64,000 nt of DNA from Marinilactibacillus kalidii. Lineage in GTDB: Bacteria; Bacillota; Bacilli; Lactobacillales; Carnobacteriaceae_A. A program made the position numbers and the translations under genes. Where the stretch lies: NCBI RefSeq assembly GCF_017599325.1, contig NZ_JAGFVM010000004.1, positions 1 through 64,000 of the forward strand, read 5' to 3'. Each line of letters opens with the position of its first letter. Within the stretch, counting starts at the first letter, position 1. Below the pieces are notes generated by a model. The model saw only the letters and a program-made list of their open reading frames with translations, did not search any database and was not told the origin of the DNA. Shown here piece by piece: positions 55,264-64,000 of this stretch.

Positions 55264-55563
55264 ATGGCTATTCAAATTGTTCTATTTATTTATGATGTCT
55301 TAATAAAAGCAATTGATTTTTATCGATTGCTCCTTATTGTTTATTTCTTGATGTCATGGTTGCCTGGTGCTTATCAGTCATCTATCGGGCGTATTTTAAT
55401 TAAACTATGTGAACCTTATGTAGGGTTTTTTAGACGTTTTGTACCGCCAATAGGGATGATCAGTCTGGCAGGACTTGTTGCGCTATTTGCGCTATCTTTC
55501 ATCAGAATGGGCATAGCACCGATATTCCAGATTATCTTGAATTTAGTAACCAGCATATCGTGA
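55264..55563 (+). CDS. ylmG: YggT/YlmG family membrane protein
   Basis: A 99-residue protein with two hydrophobic segments (about 16-33 and 62-95) and the YggT signatures YFLMSWLPGAYQSSIGRIL and CEPYVGFFRRFVPPIGMI. Its role is unknown but linked with division or membrane organisation through its constant place after sepF. ACGGAG precedes ATG. Confidence 0.92.
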   Translation: MAIQIVLFIYDVLIKAIDFYRLLLIVYFLMSWLPGAYQSSIGRILIKLCEPYVGFFRRFVPPIGMISLAGLVALFALSFIRMGIAPIFQIILNLVTSIS

Positions 55564-55575
55564 GGTTGATGAAGC

Positions 55576-56361
55576 ATGGAAAGTATTTACCAGCATTTTA
55601 GAAAAGATGAGCAAATCTTTATTGACACGGTGACCGATTGGTCTCGTCAAGTAGAAGAGCAGTATACACCATATCTGACGCCCTTTCTTGATCCGAGACA
55701 ACAGTATATCGTGGAATCAGTTGTTGGTCAGAATGCTGATATCTCCTTATATTACTTTGGGGGATATGAAGAAGCGGAGAGAAAACGTATTTTTCTTGCA
55801 CCTTCTTACTTTGAACCAGATCAGCAAGATTTTAAAATCACGATCTGTGAAATCAATTATCCTTCAAAATTTGCGACACTGTCTCACGGTAATATTCTAG
55901 GTTCACTAACAGGTGCAGGAATCAATCGTGAGACACTAGGAGATATCATAACAGATGCTGAGACATGGCAGTTCTTTTTAGATGAACCCATGCTACCCTA
56001 TCTTTTATCACAAGTAGATAGCATTGGAAAAATCAAAGTACATTTAGAAGAAAGAACTTATACGGAAATTGTTCTCCCTAAAGATAAGTGGGACAGTCAA
56101 AGTGTGATTGCCTCTTCTTTAAGAATTGATGTCGTGCTAGCTGCTGCTTTTAATTTATCCAGACAGAAATCAAAAGAACTGATTGCTTCTAATAAGGTGA
56201 AAGTGAATTGGAACGAAATCACAAGACCCGATATTTCACTTGGCATTTCCGATGTCATTTCAATCAGAGGTTTTGGTCGAATCAAATTAAAATCGATAGA
56301 AGGTAAAACACGTAAAGAAAAAATCAGACTGGAACTTGATATACTAGATAGAAACCAATAG
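55576..56361 (+). CDS. ylmH: YlmH family RNA-binding protein (S4 domain)
   Basis: A 261-residue protein with an N-terminal domain (about 1-180) and a C-terminal S4 domain (SSLRIDVVLAAAFNLSRQKS then NKVKVNWN). Family members have been linked to ribosome quality control, acting on stalled 50S-peptidyl-tRNA complexes. It stands in its normal place between ylmG and divIVA. The start overlaps a GAGGTTGA ribosome site at the ylmG stop. Confidence 0.92.
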   Translation: MESIYQHFRKDEQIFIDTVTDWSRQVEEQYTPYLTPFLDPRQQYIVESVVGQNADISLYYFGGYEEAERKRIFLAPSYFEPDQQDFKITICEINYPSKFATLSHGNILGSLTGAGINRETLGDIITDAETWQFFLDEPMLPYLLSQVDSIGKIKVHLEERTYTEIVLPKDKWDSQSVIASSLRIDVVLAAAFNLSRQKSKELIASNKVKVNWNEITRPDISLGISDVISIRGFGRIKLKSIEGKTRKEKIRLELDILDRNQ

Positions 56362-56365
56362 GGTC

Positions 56366-56394
56366 TTGTTTCAGAACTGAATATTATTTATACT
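56366..56394 (+). promoter_or_regulatory. Sigma-A promoter of divIVA
   Basis: TTGTTT (56366-56371), 17 bp, TATACT (56389-56394), just after the ylmH stop. It allows expression of divIVA apart from the dcw readthrough transcript. Confidence 0.6.
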
Positions 56395-56447
56395 AGAAAA
56401 AAACAACTCAAAGAAACAGAATCACGATCTTAAAGGAGGAATTCGAA

Positions 56448-57131
56448 ATGGCATTAACGCCTATGGACATACATAACAAAGAATTTTCTGTTAAGATGAG
56501 AGGTTATGATCAAGATCAAGTAAATGATTACCTCGACCAGATTATCAAGGATTATGAATTGTTATTGAAACAAAAAAAAGAAACTGAAAAGAAATTAGAG
56601 TTTGCAGAAGAGAAATTAGCAAGTTATGATCAAATGCAAGATTCACTGAACAGATCAATTCTGGTAGCCCAAGATGCAGCAGATCGCTTGAAAGAAAACT
56701 CTGAGAAAGAAGCAACGATGATTTCTAAAGAAGCTGAAAATAAAGCTTCTAAAGTACGTCAAGATGCTGAAGATCATGCTGATCAATTGTTGAAAGAAGC
56801 AGTTGGAAAAGCAAGAAAAATCGAAGAGGAGACTGAAGCTTTGCGTAAGCAAAGTCGTATTTTTCGTCAAAGATTACAACTAATGATCGAATCTCAATTA
56901 GAACTTGTAAAAAAAGAAGAGTGGGATGATATTCTTCAAGCACCTGTTTCTGAGAAACCTGATACACACACAATCAATGAAGTTAGAACAGAACTTAATC
57001 AAAAAGACGAATCTGACGAAGAAGTTGAATTAACACCTGAGTCTTTGGAAGCTATTAACGAACTTGATGATAACCATGATCAAGGCTACGAAGACGGTAT
57101 GACACCTGCAGTAGAGTTACCGAACGCATAA
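56448..57131 (+). CDS. divIVA: Cell division protein DivIVA
   Basis: Coiled-coil protein that senses negative membrane curvature at poles and septa. It opens with the DivIVA membrane-binding domain MALTPMDIHNKEFSVKMRGY and the DQVNDYLDQIIKDYE block. Coiled coils run through about residues 30-160, with many Glu/Lys/Ala heptads, and an acidic tail (about 175-227) follows. AAGGAGG precedes ATG. 227 residues. It is the last division gene before the ileS T-box. Confidence 0.96.
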   Translation: MALTPMDIHNKEFSVKMRGYDQDQVNDYLDQIIKDYELLLKQKKETEKKLEFAEEKLASYDQMQDSLNRSILVAQDAADRLKENSEKEATMISKEAENKASKVRQDAEDHADQLLKEAVGKARKIEEETEALRKQSRIFRQRLQLMIESQLELVKKEEWDDILQAPVSEKPDTHTINEVRTELNQKDESDEEVELTPESLEAINELDDNHDQGYEDGMTPAVELPNA

Positions 57132-57138
57132 TTTCATA

Positions 57139-57379
57139 TTAGCTGATGCTGAACTCCCATCCTTTTATATCCTTTTCAGTGAGCCAACGACGGTGTGAAG
57201 TTGGTAAGTTCTTATAATTGGATGATCACTCAGTAGCTCTTTAACGAATGAAGTAGTTAAAGACGTTTCTCTGCGTTAAAGAGAAGAGGGAGAAAAAGCG
57301 GTCTATGCTAGAATGTTTTTTCTCTGAAGTAAGGTGGTACCACGAAGATTTCGTCCTTTTATAGGATGAAGTCTTTTTA
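57139..57379 (+). promoter_or_regulatory. T-box riboswitch (tRNA-Ile) upstream of ileS
   Basis: The conserved T-box core AAGGTGGTACCACGA is at 57331-57345. In stem I, CATCC (57158-57162 region) pairs with GGATG (57220-57224), placing ATC (57225-57227), an isoleucine codon, in the specifier loop. The apical part GGTGTGAAGTTGGT is typical. A terminator at 57345-57379 competes with the antiterminator. Uncharged tRNA-Ile should switch on ileS. No clear promoter was found, so readthrough from divIVA may also contribute. Confidence 0.92.
57345..57379 (+). terminator. Attenuator terminator of the ileS T-box
   Basis: AAGATTTCGTCC (57345-57356) pairs with GGATGAAGTCTT (57364-57375; two G-U pairs), followed by T residues. 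Confidence 0.87.
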
Positions 57380-57414
57380 TTTTCAAAAAAATGTATAAAA
57401 GAGGATGTATAAAA

Positions 57415-60198
57415 ATGGAAGTAAAAGAAACCCTTAATCTATTGAAGACAGCTTTCCCTATGCGAGCTGGTCTTCCAAATAAAGAACCCGATCGTCAAGC
57501 TGATTGGGAAGAAAACAATGTTTATGCAAACAGACAAGAATTAAATCAAAATAAAACACCTTTCATTTTGCATGATGGACCGCCATATGCAAATGGCAAT
57601 ATTCATATGGGCCACGCGCTAAATAAAATTTCTAAAGATGTTATTGTACGTTATAAATCGATGTCAGGTTACCGTGCGCCTTTCGTACCTGGATGGGATA
57701 CACATGGATTACCAATTGAACAAGCTTTAACAAATTCAGGCGTAGACCGCAAATCAATGTCTGTATCGGAATTCAGAAAATTGTGTGAAGAATATGCTTG
57801 GGAACAGGTCAATAAACAACGTGAAGATTTCAAACGCCTTGGTGTAGCGGGTGAGTGGGATAATCCTTATGTTACGTTAACAAAGGATTATGAAGCAGAA
57901 CAAATCAAAGTGTTTGGTAAGATGGCTGAGAAAGGGTATATCTATAGAGGACTTAAGCCAATTTACTGGTCACCTTCAAGTGAATCTGCATTAGCAGAAG
58001 CGGAGATTGAATATCAAGATGTTCGGTCAGCGAATATTTATGTTGCTTTTCAAGTCAATGACGGAAAAGGTGTATTAGATAACGATACTTCGTTGATCAT
58101 TTGGACGACGACTCCTTGGACATTACCAGCGAATTTAGCGATTGCTGTCAATCCTGAATTTGATTATGCAGTAGTAGAAGCAGATGGGCGTAAATTTGTT
58201 GTTGCATCTAAAATGGCAGAAGAAGTAGCTGAAACTTTAGGCTGGGAAAAAGTAGAGCTTATCAAAGAAATCAAAGGGTCTGAATTGGATCGATTAACGA
58301 CTAAACATCCTTTTTATGATCGTGACTCACTTGTTATAATGGGAGACCATGTAACATTAGAAAGTGGTACGGGATTAGTGCACACAGCTCCTGGACACGG
58401 GGAAGAAGATTTTATCGCTGCTCAACAGTATGGATTGAAAGTACTGTCTCCAGTTGACGAAAAAGGTTGTTTTACTGATGATGCACCTGGACTAGAAGGT
58501 GTATTCTATGATGACTCAAATAAAATCATCACAGGTTGGCTAGAAGAGAAAAATGCATTATTGAAAATCGATTTCTTTACGCATAGCTATCCACATGATT
58601 GGAGAACCAAAAAACCAGTTATTTTCCGTGCTACACCACAGTGGTTCGCGTCAATCAAAGATTTCCGTGAAGATATTTTAAATGCTGTACAGGAAGTAGA
58701 TTGGGTTCAACCATGGGGCATGCAACGTCTTTACAACATGGTTAGAGACAGAGGCGATTGGGTTATTTCTCGCCAACGAGCATGGGGTGTACCATTGCCA
58801 ATCTTTTATGCTGAAAACGGTGATGCTATCATCACACCAGAAACGATAGAACATGTTTCGAATTTATTTGCTGAATATGGTTCAAACGTTTGGTTTGAAA
58901 GAGAAGCTAAAGATTTATTACCAGACGGATTTGAAACACCCTCAAGTCCTAACGGAGTGTTTACGAAAGAAACGGATATCATGGATGTTTGGTTCGATTC
59001 TGGTTCTTCACACCAAGCCGTATTAAAAGCAAGAGACAATCTATCATTCCCTGCAGATATGTACCTTGAAGGATCGGATCAGTATAGAGGTTGGTTCAAC
59101 TCAAGTTTAACAACAAGTGTAGCAATCAATGGAACAACACCTTACAAATCAGTTCTTTCTCAAGGAATGGTCCTTGATGGGGATGGACGTAAAATGAGTA
59201 AGTCTCTCGGCAATACAATTTTGCCGGAAAAAGTCATCAAACAAATGGGTGCTGACATTGTTCGATTATGGGTCTCTAGTGTAGATTCTCAAGCCGACGT
59301 ACGTGTGAGCATGGATATTTTGAAACAAGTATCAGAAGTTTACCGTAAAATTAGAAATACGATCCGTTTCTTGATTCAAAATACAGAAGATTTCTCCTAC
59401 GCAGAAAACAATGTAGCTTATGAAGATTTGAGAACCGTTGATCAGTATATGATGAATCGTTTGAATCGTACAGTTGAAAAAGTATTGAACGCTTATGAAC
59501 AATACAATTTCTCAGATATCTATAAAGAAATCAATCAATTCTGTACGGTAGATATGTCTAACTTCTATGTAAACTTTGCGAAAGATGTTTTATATATTGA
59601 TGCACCAGATGCACATTCTCGTAGAGCGATGCAATCTGTGTTTTACCAAGTGATTTTGAAGTTAACAAAATTGCTGACGCCTATTCTTCCACATACGGCT
59701 GAAGAAATTTGGTCATACTTGCAAGAAGAAGAAACTTACGCACAATTGACTGAGATGCCTGAAGTAGAATCTTATGAAGGTTCAGAAGCATTAGTCACTA
59801 AATGGGATCACTTCATGAAAATCAGAGATCACATTCTTAAAGCAAATGAAGTAGCACGTGAAAATAAAGTGATTGGTAAAGATTTTGAAGCTGATACGAC
59901 GTTATATGTATCAGAAGAAGTAAACCAATTACTAGCATCCTTAAACACAAACTTGCGCCAAATTTTAATTGCTTCTAACGTAACAATTAAACCTCTAACA
60001 GAAAAACCTGAAAATGATCGTTCTATTTTAGATTTTGAAGGCTTATCCGTTAGTGTTCAGCATATGTCAGGGGAAGTATGTGAAAGATGTCGAATTACTT
60101 CAGAAGAATTAATTGAAGTCGAAGGTGTAGGGAAACTATGTCCTAGATGTCATCAAATTTGTGAAGAACATTTCCCAGAATTATTTGAAGAAAACTAA
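57415..60198 (+). CDS. ileS: Isoleucyl-tRNA synthetase
   Basis: Class Ia synthetase of 927 residues. The HIGH motif reads [12 protein letters not shown] (about residues 57-68), the CP1 editing domain spans about 190-400, the KMSKS motif is [10 protein letters not shown] (about 592-601), and the C-terminus has the zinc site CERC with CPRC (about 888-912), typical of bacterial-type IleRS. I use ATG at 57415, 9 nt after AGAGGA, giving [12 protein letters not shown]. In-frame ATG 57391 precedes that ribosome site. Confidence 0.98.
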   Translation: MEVKETLNLLKTAFPMRAGLPNKEPDRQADWEENNVYANRQELNQNKTPFILHDGPPYANGNIHMGHALNKISKDVIVRYKSMSGYRAPFVPGWDTHGLPIEQALTNSGVDRKSMSVSEFRKLCEEYAWEQVNKQREDFKRLGVAGEWDNPYVTLTKDYEAEQIKVFGKMAEKGYIYRGLKPIYWSPSSESALAEAEIEYQDVRSANIYVAFQVNDGKGVLDNDTSLIIWTTTPWTLPANLAIAVNPEFDYAVVEADGRKFVVASKMAEEVAETLGWEKVELIKEIKGSELDRLTTKHPFYDRDSLVIMGDHVTLESGTGLVHTAPGHGEEDFIAAQQYGLKVLSPVDEKGCFTDDAPGLEGVFYDDSNKIITGWLEEKNALLKIDFFTHSYPHDWRTKKPVIFRATPQWFASIKDFREDILNAVQEVDWVQPWGMQRLYNMVRDRGDWVISRQRAWGVPLPIFYAENGDAIITPETIEHVSNLFAEYGSNVWFEREAKDLLPDGFETPSSPNGVFTKETDIMDVWFDSGSSHQAVLKARDNLSFPADMYLEGSDQYRGWFNSSLTTSVAINGTTPYKSVLSQGMVLDGDGRKMSKSLGNTILPEKVIKQMGADIVRLWVSSVDSQADVRVSMDILKQVSEVYRKIRNTIRFLIQNTEDFSYAENNVAYEDLRTVDQYMMNRLNRTVEKVLNAYEQYNFSDIYKEINQFCTVDMSNFYVNFAKDVLYIDAPDAHSRRAMQSVFYQVILKLTKLLTPILPHTAEEIWSYLQEEETYAQLTEMPEVESYEGSEALVTKWDHFMKIRDHILKANEVARENKVIGKDFEADTTLYVSEEVNQLLASLNTNLRQILIASNVTIKPLTEKPENDRSILDFEGLSVSVQHMSGEVCERCRITSEELIEVEGVGKLCPRCHQICEEHFPELFEEN

Positions 60199-60206
60199 AA
60201 TCTGAA

Positions 60207-60238
60207 AGAGCCGACGTAAATGTCGGTTCTTTTTTTTA
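60207..60238 (+). terminator. Terminator after ileS
   Basis: AGAGCCGAC (60207-60215) pairs with GTCGGTTCT (60222-60230; one G-U), then eight T. Confidence 0.9.
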
Positions 60239-60303
60239 CCAATATATCAGATGATAAGGGATACAATCGCTAATTATTTATCATTTTATTTAAAGAAAGC
60301 CCT

Positions 60304-60332
60304 TGCAATAAAAAATAATCTTTTGTATACTT
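60304..60332 (+). promoter_or_regulatory. Sigma-A promoter of the cold-shock gene
   Basis: TTGCAA (60304-60309), 17 bp, TATACT (60327-60332). The 5' leader of about 85 nt is long, as in csp genes, where it often folds as a cold-sensitive RNA switch. Confidence 0.7.
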
Positions 60333-60424
60333 TAAGTGTAATAGATGTGAGGCAGCAATCAATAAATAAATCGATGCACTTATAGTAGTCTGTTGCAAGT
60401 ATTTACTTAGGAGGAAAACGTATT

Positions 60425-60625
60425 ATGGCTCAAGGAACAGTAAAATGGTTTAATGCAGAAAAAGGTTTTGGTTTTATCGAAGTTGAAGGTAGTGAAGACG
60501 TATTTGTACACTTCAGTGCAATTAACAGTGAAGGATACAAATCATTAGATGATGGTCAAGCAGTTGAGTTTGACATTACTGAAGGCGACAGAGGCCCACA
60601 AGCTTCTAACGTTGATAAGATATAA
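60425..60625 (+). CDS. Cold-shock protein (CspA family)
   Basis: A 66-residue OB-fold nucleic-acid chaperone with RNP1 KGFGFIEV and RNP2 VFVHFSAI, starting [16 protein letters not shown]. It binds single-stranded RNA and DNA and melts RNA structure. TTAGGAGG precedes ATG. Which numbered csp paralogue this is cannot be told from the sequence alone. Confidence 0.96.
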   Translation: MAQGTVKWFNAEKGFGFIEVEGSEDVFVHFSAINSEGYKSLDDGQAVEFDITEGDRGPQASNVDKI

Positions 60626-60628
60626 TAA

Positions 60629-60682
60629 CAACTAAAAAGCTCCATGTGATCGCGAAAGCGACTACATGGAGCTTTTTAGTTG
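60629..60682. terminator. Bidirectional terminator after the cold-shock gene
   Basis: CAACTAAAAAGCTCCATGT pairs exactly with its complement (19 bp), then a TCGC/GCGA inner stem capped by a GAAA tetraloop. It serves the convergent GlsB-type gene too. Confidence 0.92.
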
Positions 60683-60705
60683 TTTAAAATGCTAATAGAT
60701 AAGAA

Positions 60706-60948
60706 TTATTTTTTAGCAAGTAAGCTGAATAGGAATACAACGATTACCGCACCAACAATAGCTGGTAAGATTGCAATACCTCCAATAGAAGGTCCTAAAT
60801 CTGCTAGTAAATATCCACCAAGTGCTGAACCTAATAAACCAACAATAACATTACCAATAATTCCACCTGGTACGTTTTTACCAATAATTGCTTGACCAAT
60901 GGCACCTACAACTCCACCGATGATTAACATTAAAATAAAACCTAACAT
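60706..60948 (-). CDS. GlsB/YeaQ/YmgE family (transglycosylase-associated) membrane protein
   Basis: An 80-residue very hydrophobic protein with Gly-rich membrane segments (about 3-20, 29-48, 56-77) and the family motifs GGVVGAIGQ and GNVIVGLLGSALGGYL. Homologues are often part of general stress regulons. The function is unclear despite the transglycosylase name. AGGAGAG lies 7-8 nt before the start on the minus strand. Confidence 0.9.
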   Translation of the reverse strand: MLGFILMLIIGGVVGAIGQAIIGKNVPGGIIGNVIVGLLGSALGGYLLADLGPSIGGIAILPAIVGAVIVVFLFSLLAKK

Positions 60949-61030
60949 AATAACTCTCTCCTTTTTCTTTGCTTCTTTATGTTACTAACTATACTGCATC
61001 GCCATATTTTGTTCAAATAATACGCCTCGC

Positions 61031-61062
61031 AAAAAAAAAAACTTCCCTAGTAAAGGGAAGTT
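61031..61062 (-). terminator. Terminator after telA
   Basis: On the minus strand ACTTCCC-TTTACTA-GGGAAGT followed by ten T. Confidence 0.88.
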
Positions 61063-61068
61063 AGTAAA

Positions 61069-62283
61069 TTAGCGATCGGTGATTTTGAGTAATTGGTCTC
61101 TTAGGCGATCTTCCATTCTAACAAGCTGTTGCTCAGCTTCCTTACGTTTAGTTCGACCTTCTTGTTGAATGGAAAGGGTCTCTTCTAAAGTTTCTACTAA
61201 ATCAGTTTGTGTTTTTTCTAAGGTTTCTATATCGATGATGCCACGCTCATTTTCACGAGCAGTTTCAATAGAAGACTGTTTCAACATTTCTGAATTCTTC
61301 GTTAATAAATCATTTGTAGTTTCAGAAACTTGTCTTTGTGCAGTAACGGCCTCTTTTTGACGTAGTAATGTTAGCGCAATAACAATTTGATTTTTCCACA
61401 ATGGAATAGCTGTATTGATAGAAGTTTGAATTTTCTCTGATAGTGCTTGATTTGTGTTTTGAATCAGTCTGATCTGTGGTGCTTGTTGGATGGTCATTTG
61501 TCTAGCAACTTTTAAATCATACACACGTTTTTCTAAACGATTTTGGAACTGATTTAAATCGTTAACGCGCTGGACATCCATTTGGTTCGTACTGCTTTCT
61601 GCAACCTTCATAGCATTTGGAACGGTCTCTTTTTCAAGTTCTTCAAGTTTCAATTCACCAGCAGCAATATAAATATTCAGCGCTTCAAAATACTCATAAT
61701 TCTTTTCATATAGTGCGCCAAGCATCTCATTGTCCTTGAGTAGGGCATCTTTTTCTTTATCAAGCTTTACGGCAATCTTGTCGATTTGAGCACCAATCTT
61801 TTGATACTTTGCCGTTGTTTCATATATAGATCGATTGATTTTTTTGAACATTTTTTTAAAGATATTTGAATTATCGGCTCTTAAATCATTCGGATCGCTT
61901 TCTTTTAGGCGGAACATTAAATCATTAAGTGTTTCTCCGATATGGCCAGTTTCCTGATTTTGTACGTGATTGAGTACAGAATGAGAAAAATCTCCTAAAC
62001 GTTGTTGAGCAGCTGATCCATAATTTAAAACAGCATCAATATCATTATCAGCAATTTGCTTAGACAGTTGCTTTGCTTGCTTTTGACGTTCCTCTGGTAG
62101 CGTATCAAATAGACGTTTTGCCTGAGGCTGGTCCTCGCTATTTAGATCTGTAGTTGTTTCCGTATTGGGGGCAGGTGGATTTTTAAGCATCTCCCCAAAA
62201 GGATTCGCTAATAAATCATCTAATTCACTTGTTGATGCTTGTTTTTCTTTAGTAAGGTCTTGAGTATCCTTATTGTCGACCAT
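61069..62283 (-). CDS. telA: Toxic anion resistance protein TelA family
   Basis: A 404-residue, mostly helical cytoplasmic protein. It has a Gln/Asp-rich N-terminal linker (about 1-60), then the TelA core with long coiled helices ([40 protein letters not shown]). Members confer tellurite resistance when overexpressed and are implicated in envelope stress and resistance to cell-wall antibiotics. The start at 62283 has AAAGGA 11 nt upstream; the ATG at 62295 directly abuts that site. It is downstream of xpaC, 31 bp apart, a conserved pair. Confidence 0.9.
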   Translation of the reverse strand: MVDNKDTQDLTKEKQASTSELDDLLANPFGEMLKNPPAPNTETTTDLNSEDQPQAKRLFDTLPEERQKQAKQLSKQIADNDIDAVLNYGSAAQQRLGDFSHSVLNHVQNQETGHIGETLNDLMFRLKESDPNDLRADNSNIFKKMFKKINRSIYETTAKYQKIGAQIDKIAVKLDKEKDALLKDNEMLGALYEKNYEYFEALNIYIAAGELKLEELEKETVPNAMKVAESSTNQMDVQRVNDLNQFQNRLEKRVYDLKVARQMTIQQAPQIRLIQNTNQALSEKIQTSINTAIPLWKNQIVIALTLLRQKEAVTAQRQVSETTNDLLTKNSEMLKQSSIETARENERGIIDIETLEKTQTDLVETLEETLSIQQEGRTKRKEAEQQLVRMEDRLRDQLLKITDR

Positions 62284-62314
62284 AAATCGTGACATCCTTT
62301 CAATGCAAGATTAG

Positions 62315-63013
62315 TTAAACTTCTTCATGTTTCATCATATCTTCTTCAAAACTATTATCCTTCTCTAGAGATCTTTTTGCAAGTTCGACCTCTACTTCCA
62401 TGTCAACGATATCATCTGATTTGAATTCAACATAATCTTCTGCAATTTGTTGACACATTTTGTCTAGTGTCTGGGCAGATTTGTCTAGCATGTCGTAGGT
62501 CGCTTTACTTTTAGCCTGGTGGTTGTTAATTTCATTGTATTTTCCAGATAAGTCTGCTAAAGATGGTAAGTGAACATAAAGAAACTGGTCAACTTCGTGA
62601 AGTCTATTAGGTTCTTTGATGATTTCTCTAAACAATGATTTCGTTAAGTGGATAGTGTTGTTACGATTTTCAATTGCTTTTAACTTTCCAGTTGCCAACA
62701 TATTTTTTTCGATTGTTCTGATTTGATGCTTAGCATTTTGCATTGTTTGACGGAAGTATTGAATATCTTCTTTTTCTAAGCCTTTTGAAGTATAGAAAGC
62801 TTCTTTTTCAGAAGATAATTTTGGTAGCTTTTTCTTATCAGCTGGTCTGGATTTTTTTCCGCGCATGTATAAAAGTAAGACACCTAATGAAATACTTAAC
62901 AGAACGGAAGGGATAAATGGGAAATTAAATGCGACTAAAAAGCTAAATAAAAATATGATAGTTATACAAGTTAACAAATAAATGAGTATATCTGCTAAAC
63001 GATTATTATTCAT
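62315..63013 (-). CDS. xpaC: XpaC family protein (5-bromo-4-chloroindolyl phosphate hydrolysis)
   Basis: A 232-residue protein with two adjacent membrane segments near the N-terminus (about 7-28 and 30-50), a basic loop and a long helical cytoplasmic domain with coiled-coil character (about 75-215). The hydrolase name comes from a genetic screen and its biochemical role is unproven. It is the first gene of an xpaC-telA operon; GGAGGAG lies upstream on the minus strand. Confidence 0.88.
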   Translation of the reverse strand: MNNNRLADILIYLLTCITIIFLFSFLVAFNFPFIPSVLLSISLGVLLLYMRGKKSRPADKKKLPKLSSEKEAFYTSKGLEKEDIQYFRQTMQNAKHQIRTIEKNMLATGKLKAIENRNNTIHLTKSLFREIIKEPNRLHEVDQFLYVHLPSLADLSGKYNEINNHQAKSKATYDMLDKSAQTLDKMCQQIAEDYVEFKSDDIVDMEVEVELAKRSLEKDNSFEEDMMKHEEV

Positions 63014-63054
63014 GTTGGCTCCTCCAATGTTTTTCCTTTGAGATTTGTATCTTT

Positions 63055-63063
63055 ATTTTATCA
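63055..63063 (-). promoter_or_regulatory. Extended -10 promoter of xpaC-telA
   Basis: Minus strand TG-A-TAAAAT about 45 bp before xpaC, with no recognisable -35. Confidence 0.4.
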
Positions 63064-63218
63064 CAAATTTCAAAAAGAATGACATAGGACCTTAGGAGGA
63101 TATTAAAGCTTTAAACTTTCTTAAAACATCCGGTTTCACCCAACGAAGTTGACTCAATTGATGAAATCTTTTTATGGATACTGTATGATATCTGTAACAT
63201 GAAAGGAATGAGATCTCT

Positions 63219-63770
63219 ATGGATTTTGAAGAAAAAACAATTAGTAGTGAAGTCATTTATAATGGAAAAGTGACGAAGTATGTGGTTGAAGATGTGCGAC
63301 TACCAAATGGTAAAGAGTCTAAAAGAGAAATTGTCAGACACGCGGGTGCTTCTGCGGTCATTGCATTTACAGAAGACGATAAGTTAATTTTAGTTAAACA
63401 ATACCGTAAAGCGATAGAACAAGTCAGTATTGAGATTCCAGCAGGATTAAAAGATAATGAAGATACAGATGGTATGATGACGGCGAAGAGGGAATTGGAA
63501 GAAGAAACCGGTTATCGAGCAAAAGAGTGGATATTCGTGACATCTTTTTATAGTACACCTGGGTTCACAGATGAGTTCCTGGAAATCTATGAAGCAAGTG
63601 ACTTGACCATCGCAGAAGATCCTTTACCAAAAGATGAAGATGAGACGATCGAATTGCTGACATTAACGTATGATGAGGCATGGGCAGAATATGAAAAAGG
63701 AACACTACGTGATTCAAAAAGTGTTTTTGCCCTCTTTTATTGGAAGATGTTGCGTTTAAAAGCGGAATAG
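63219..63770 (+). CDS. nudF: NUDIX hydrolase, ADP-ribose pyrophosphatase
   Basis: Hydrolyses ADP-ribose to AMP and ribose-5-phosphate. The 183-residue protein has the NudF N-terminal strands (VIYNGKVTKYVVEDVRLPNG) and the Nudix helix RELEEETGY with all catalytic Glu residues. The loop ahead of it (GLKDNEDTDGMMTAK) is one residue longer than the standard G-x5-E-x7-REUxEExGU spacing and lacks Glu at its first position. The substrate preference is inferred from the closest family pattern. GAAAGGAATGAG precedes ATG. Confidence 0.9.
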   Translation: MDFEEKTISSEVIYNGKVTKYVVEDVRLPNGKESKREIVRHAGASAVIAFTEDDKLILVKQYRKAIEQVSIEIPAGLKDNEDTDGMMTAKRELEEETGYRAKEWIFVTSFYSTPGFTDEFLEIYEASDLTIAEDPLPKDEDETIELLTLTYDEAWAEYEKGTLRDSKSVFALFYWKMLRLKAE

Positions 63771-63782
63771 AGGTAGGCATAA

Positions 63783-64000
63783 ATGGTATCTAGAAAAGAG
63801 ATTAAAAATCAAAAACGAAAAGAATCAAAAGAAAATGCAAAAGTGCTCAGAAAAAATAAAAAAGAAAACCGAAAAAAAGAGAGACAACTCTCTAAACAAG
63901 GAAGAACGACTAAGAAACGGTTAGATGAGATGGAACGTTACCGCAAGACAGAAAAAGTGCTGACGCGAGCCATTGTAATTGTGTCGTTACTGCTGATAAT
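63783..64000 (+). CDS. Basic-tailed membrane protein, 3' end outside the window
   Basis: From ATG 63783 the frame stays open to the last base, about 72 codons. The first 60 residues are extremely Lys/Arg/Glu-rich and likely helical, and the sequence then enters a hydrophobic segment (AIVIVSLLLI), so it looks like a cytoplasmic charged arm followed by a membrane anchor. It lies 12 bp after nudF with GAGGTAGG upstream, so it is probably co-transcribed. I do not recognise the family with confidence; a similar small membrane gene sits between the nudix and mtnN genes in several lactic acid bacteria. Confidence 0.6.
   Translation, partial: MVSRKEIKNQKRKESKENAKVLRKNKKENRKKERQLSKQGRTTKKRLDEMERYRKTEKVLTRAIVIVSLLLI

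Noticed and set aside
1-64000. CRISPR arrays, tRNA or rRNA genes, complete insertion sequences, prophage or toxin-antitoxin genes
   Set aside because: I saw no repeat-spacer pattern, cloverleaf, rRNA segment, transposase or phage gene; the intron tail at the left edge is the only mobile-element sequence.

Overview
The window is a stretch of AT-rich chromosomal DNA from a low-GC Gram-positive bacterium. The gene set and order (polA-mutM-coaE-nrdR-dnaB-dnaI-thrS; spx-mecA-coiA-pepF; yqeG-yqeH-yhbY-nadD-yqeK-rsfS; a dcw cluster without murC/E/F but with two-PASTA PBP2x, divIB, sepF and divIVA; CtsR boxes; T-box control of two tRNA synthetases) point to Lactobacillales. A Carnobacteriaceae- or Enterococcaceae-like host is my inference and cannot be fixed without a database search. 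Almost all of the sequence is ordinary conserved housekeeping DNA on the + strand. No CRISPR array, prophage, toxin-antitoxin pair, rRNA or tRNA was seen.

Layout. 1-92: 3' end (domains V and VI) of a group II intron. 226-7367: DNA replication and repair (polA, mutM, coaE, nrdR, dnaB, dnaI). 7380-11120: translation (T-box/thrS, then infC-rpmI-rplT behind an L20-type attenuator). 11607-14917: a divergent HemY-like flavoprotein, a metallo-beta-lactamase (MBL) fold hydrolase and lipoate ligase. 15291-25186: a Bacillus yjbD-yjbO-like island (spxA, mecA, coiA, pepF, spxH-like, CYTH, relQ, nadK, rluD-like), then a ComEC-type MBL protein and a DUF3006 protein. 25218-28540: GNAT, AI-2E family permease, prfC. 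28595-33196: clpE (minus, CtsR operators) divergent from ptsH-ptsI. 33312-35874: a beta-hydroxyacid dehydrogenase, a PLP aminotransferase and ykuJ. 36032-42579: the yqeG to rsfS/yqeM ribosome-assembly and NAD group, tmcAL, yceD and rpmF. 42714-57131: DUF3397, then the mra/dcw division and wall cluster from mraZ to divIVA. 57139-60198: T-box and ileS. 60304-64000: a cold-shock gene, a GlsB-type membrane protein, telA-xpaC, an ADP-ribose pyrophosphatase, and a membrane protein cut by the window end.

How the genes work together. Several neighbours form one regulatory circuit: Spx, its proteolytic adaptor SpxH, MecA, RelQ (p)ppGpp synthetase and NAD kinase lie together, and a CtsR-controlled ClpE lies nearby. 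The dcw block is compact, with overlapping or nearly touching genes, and is headed by a three-repeat MraZ box with exact 10-bp spacing. Division genes from ftsL to divIVA run directly into ileS.

The items most worth checking are local rather than a whole new system: an AUA start for infC; a murG whose Shine-Dalgarno sequence is 28 nt from its ATG with a perfect hairpin between; a chain of overlapping mini-ORFs ahead of ftsA; a divergent orphan HemY paralogue; an SpxH-like protein without its CxxC; and structured intergenic regions before spxA and mecA. I did not find convincing evidence for a previously undescribed multi-gene system.
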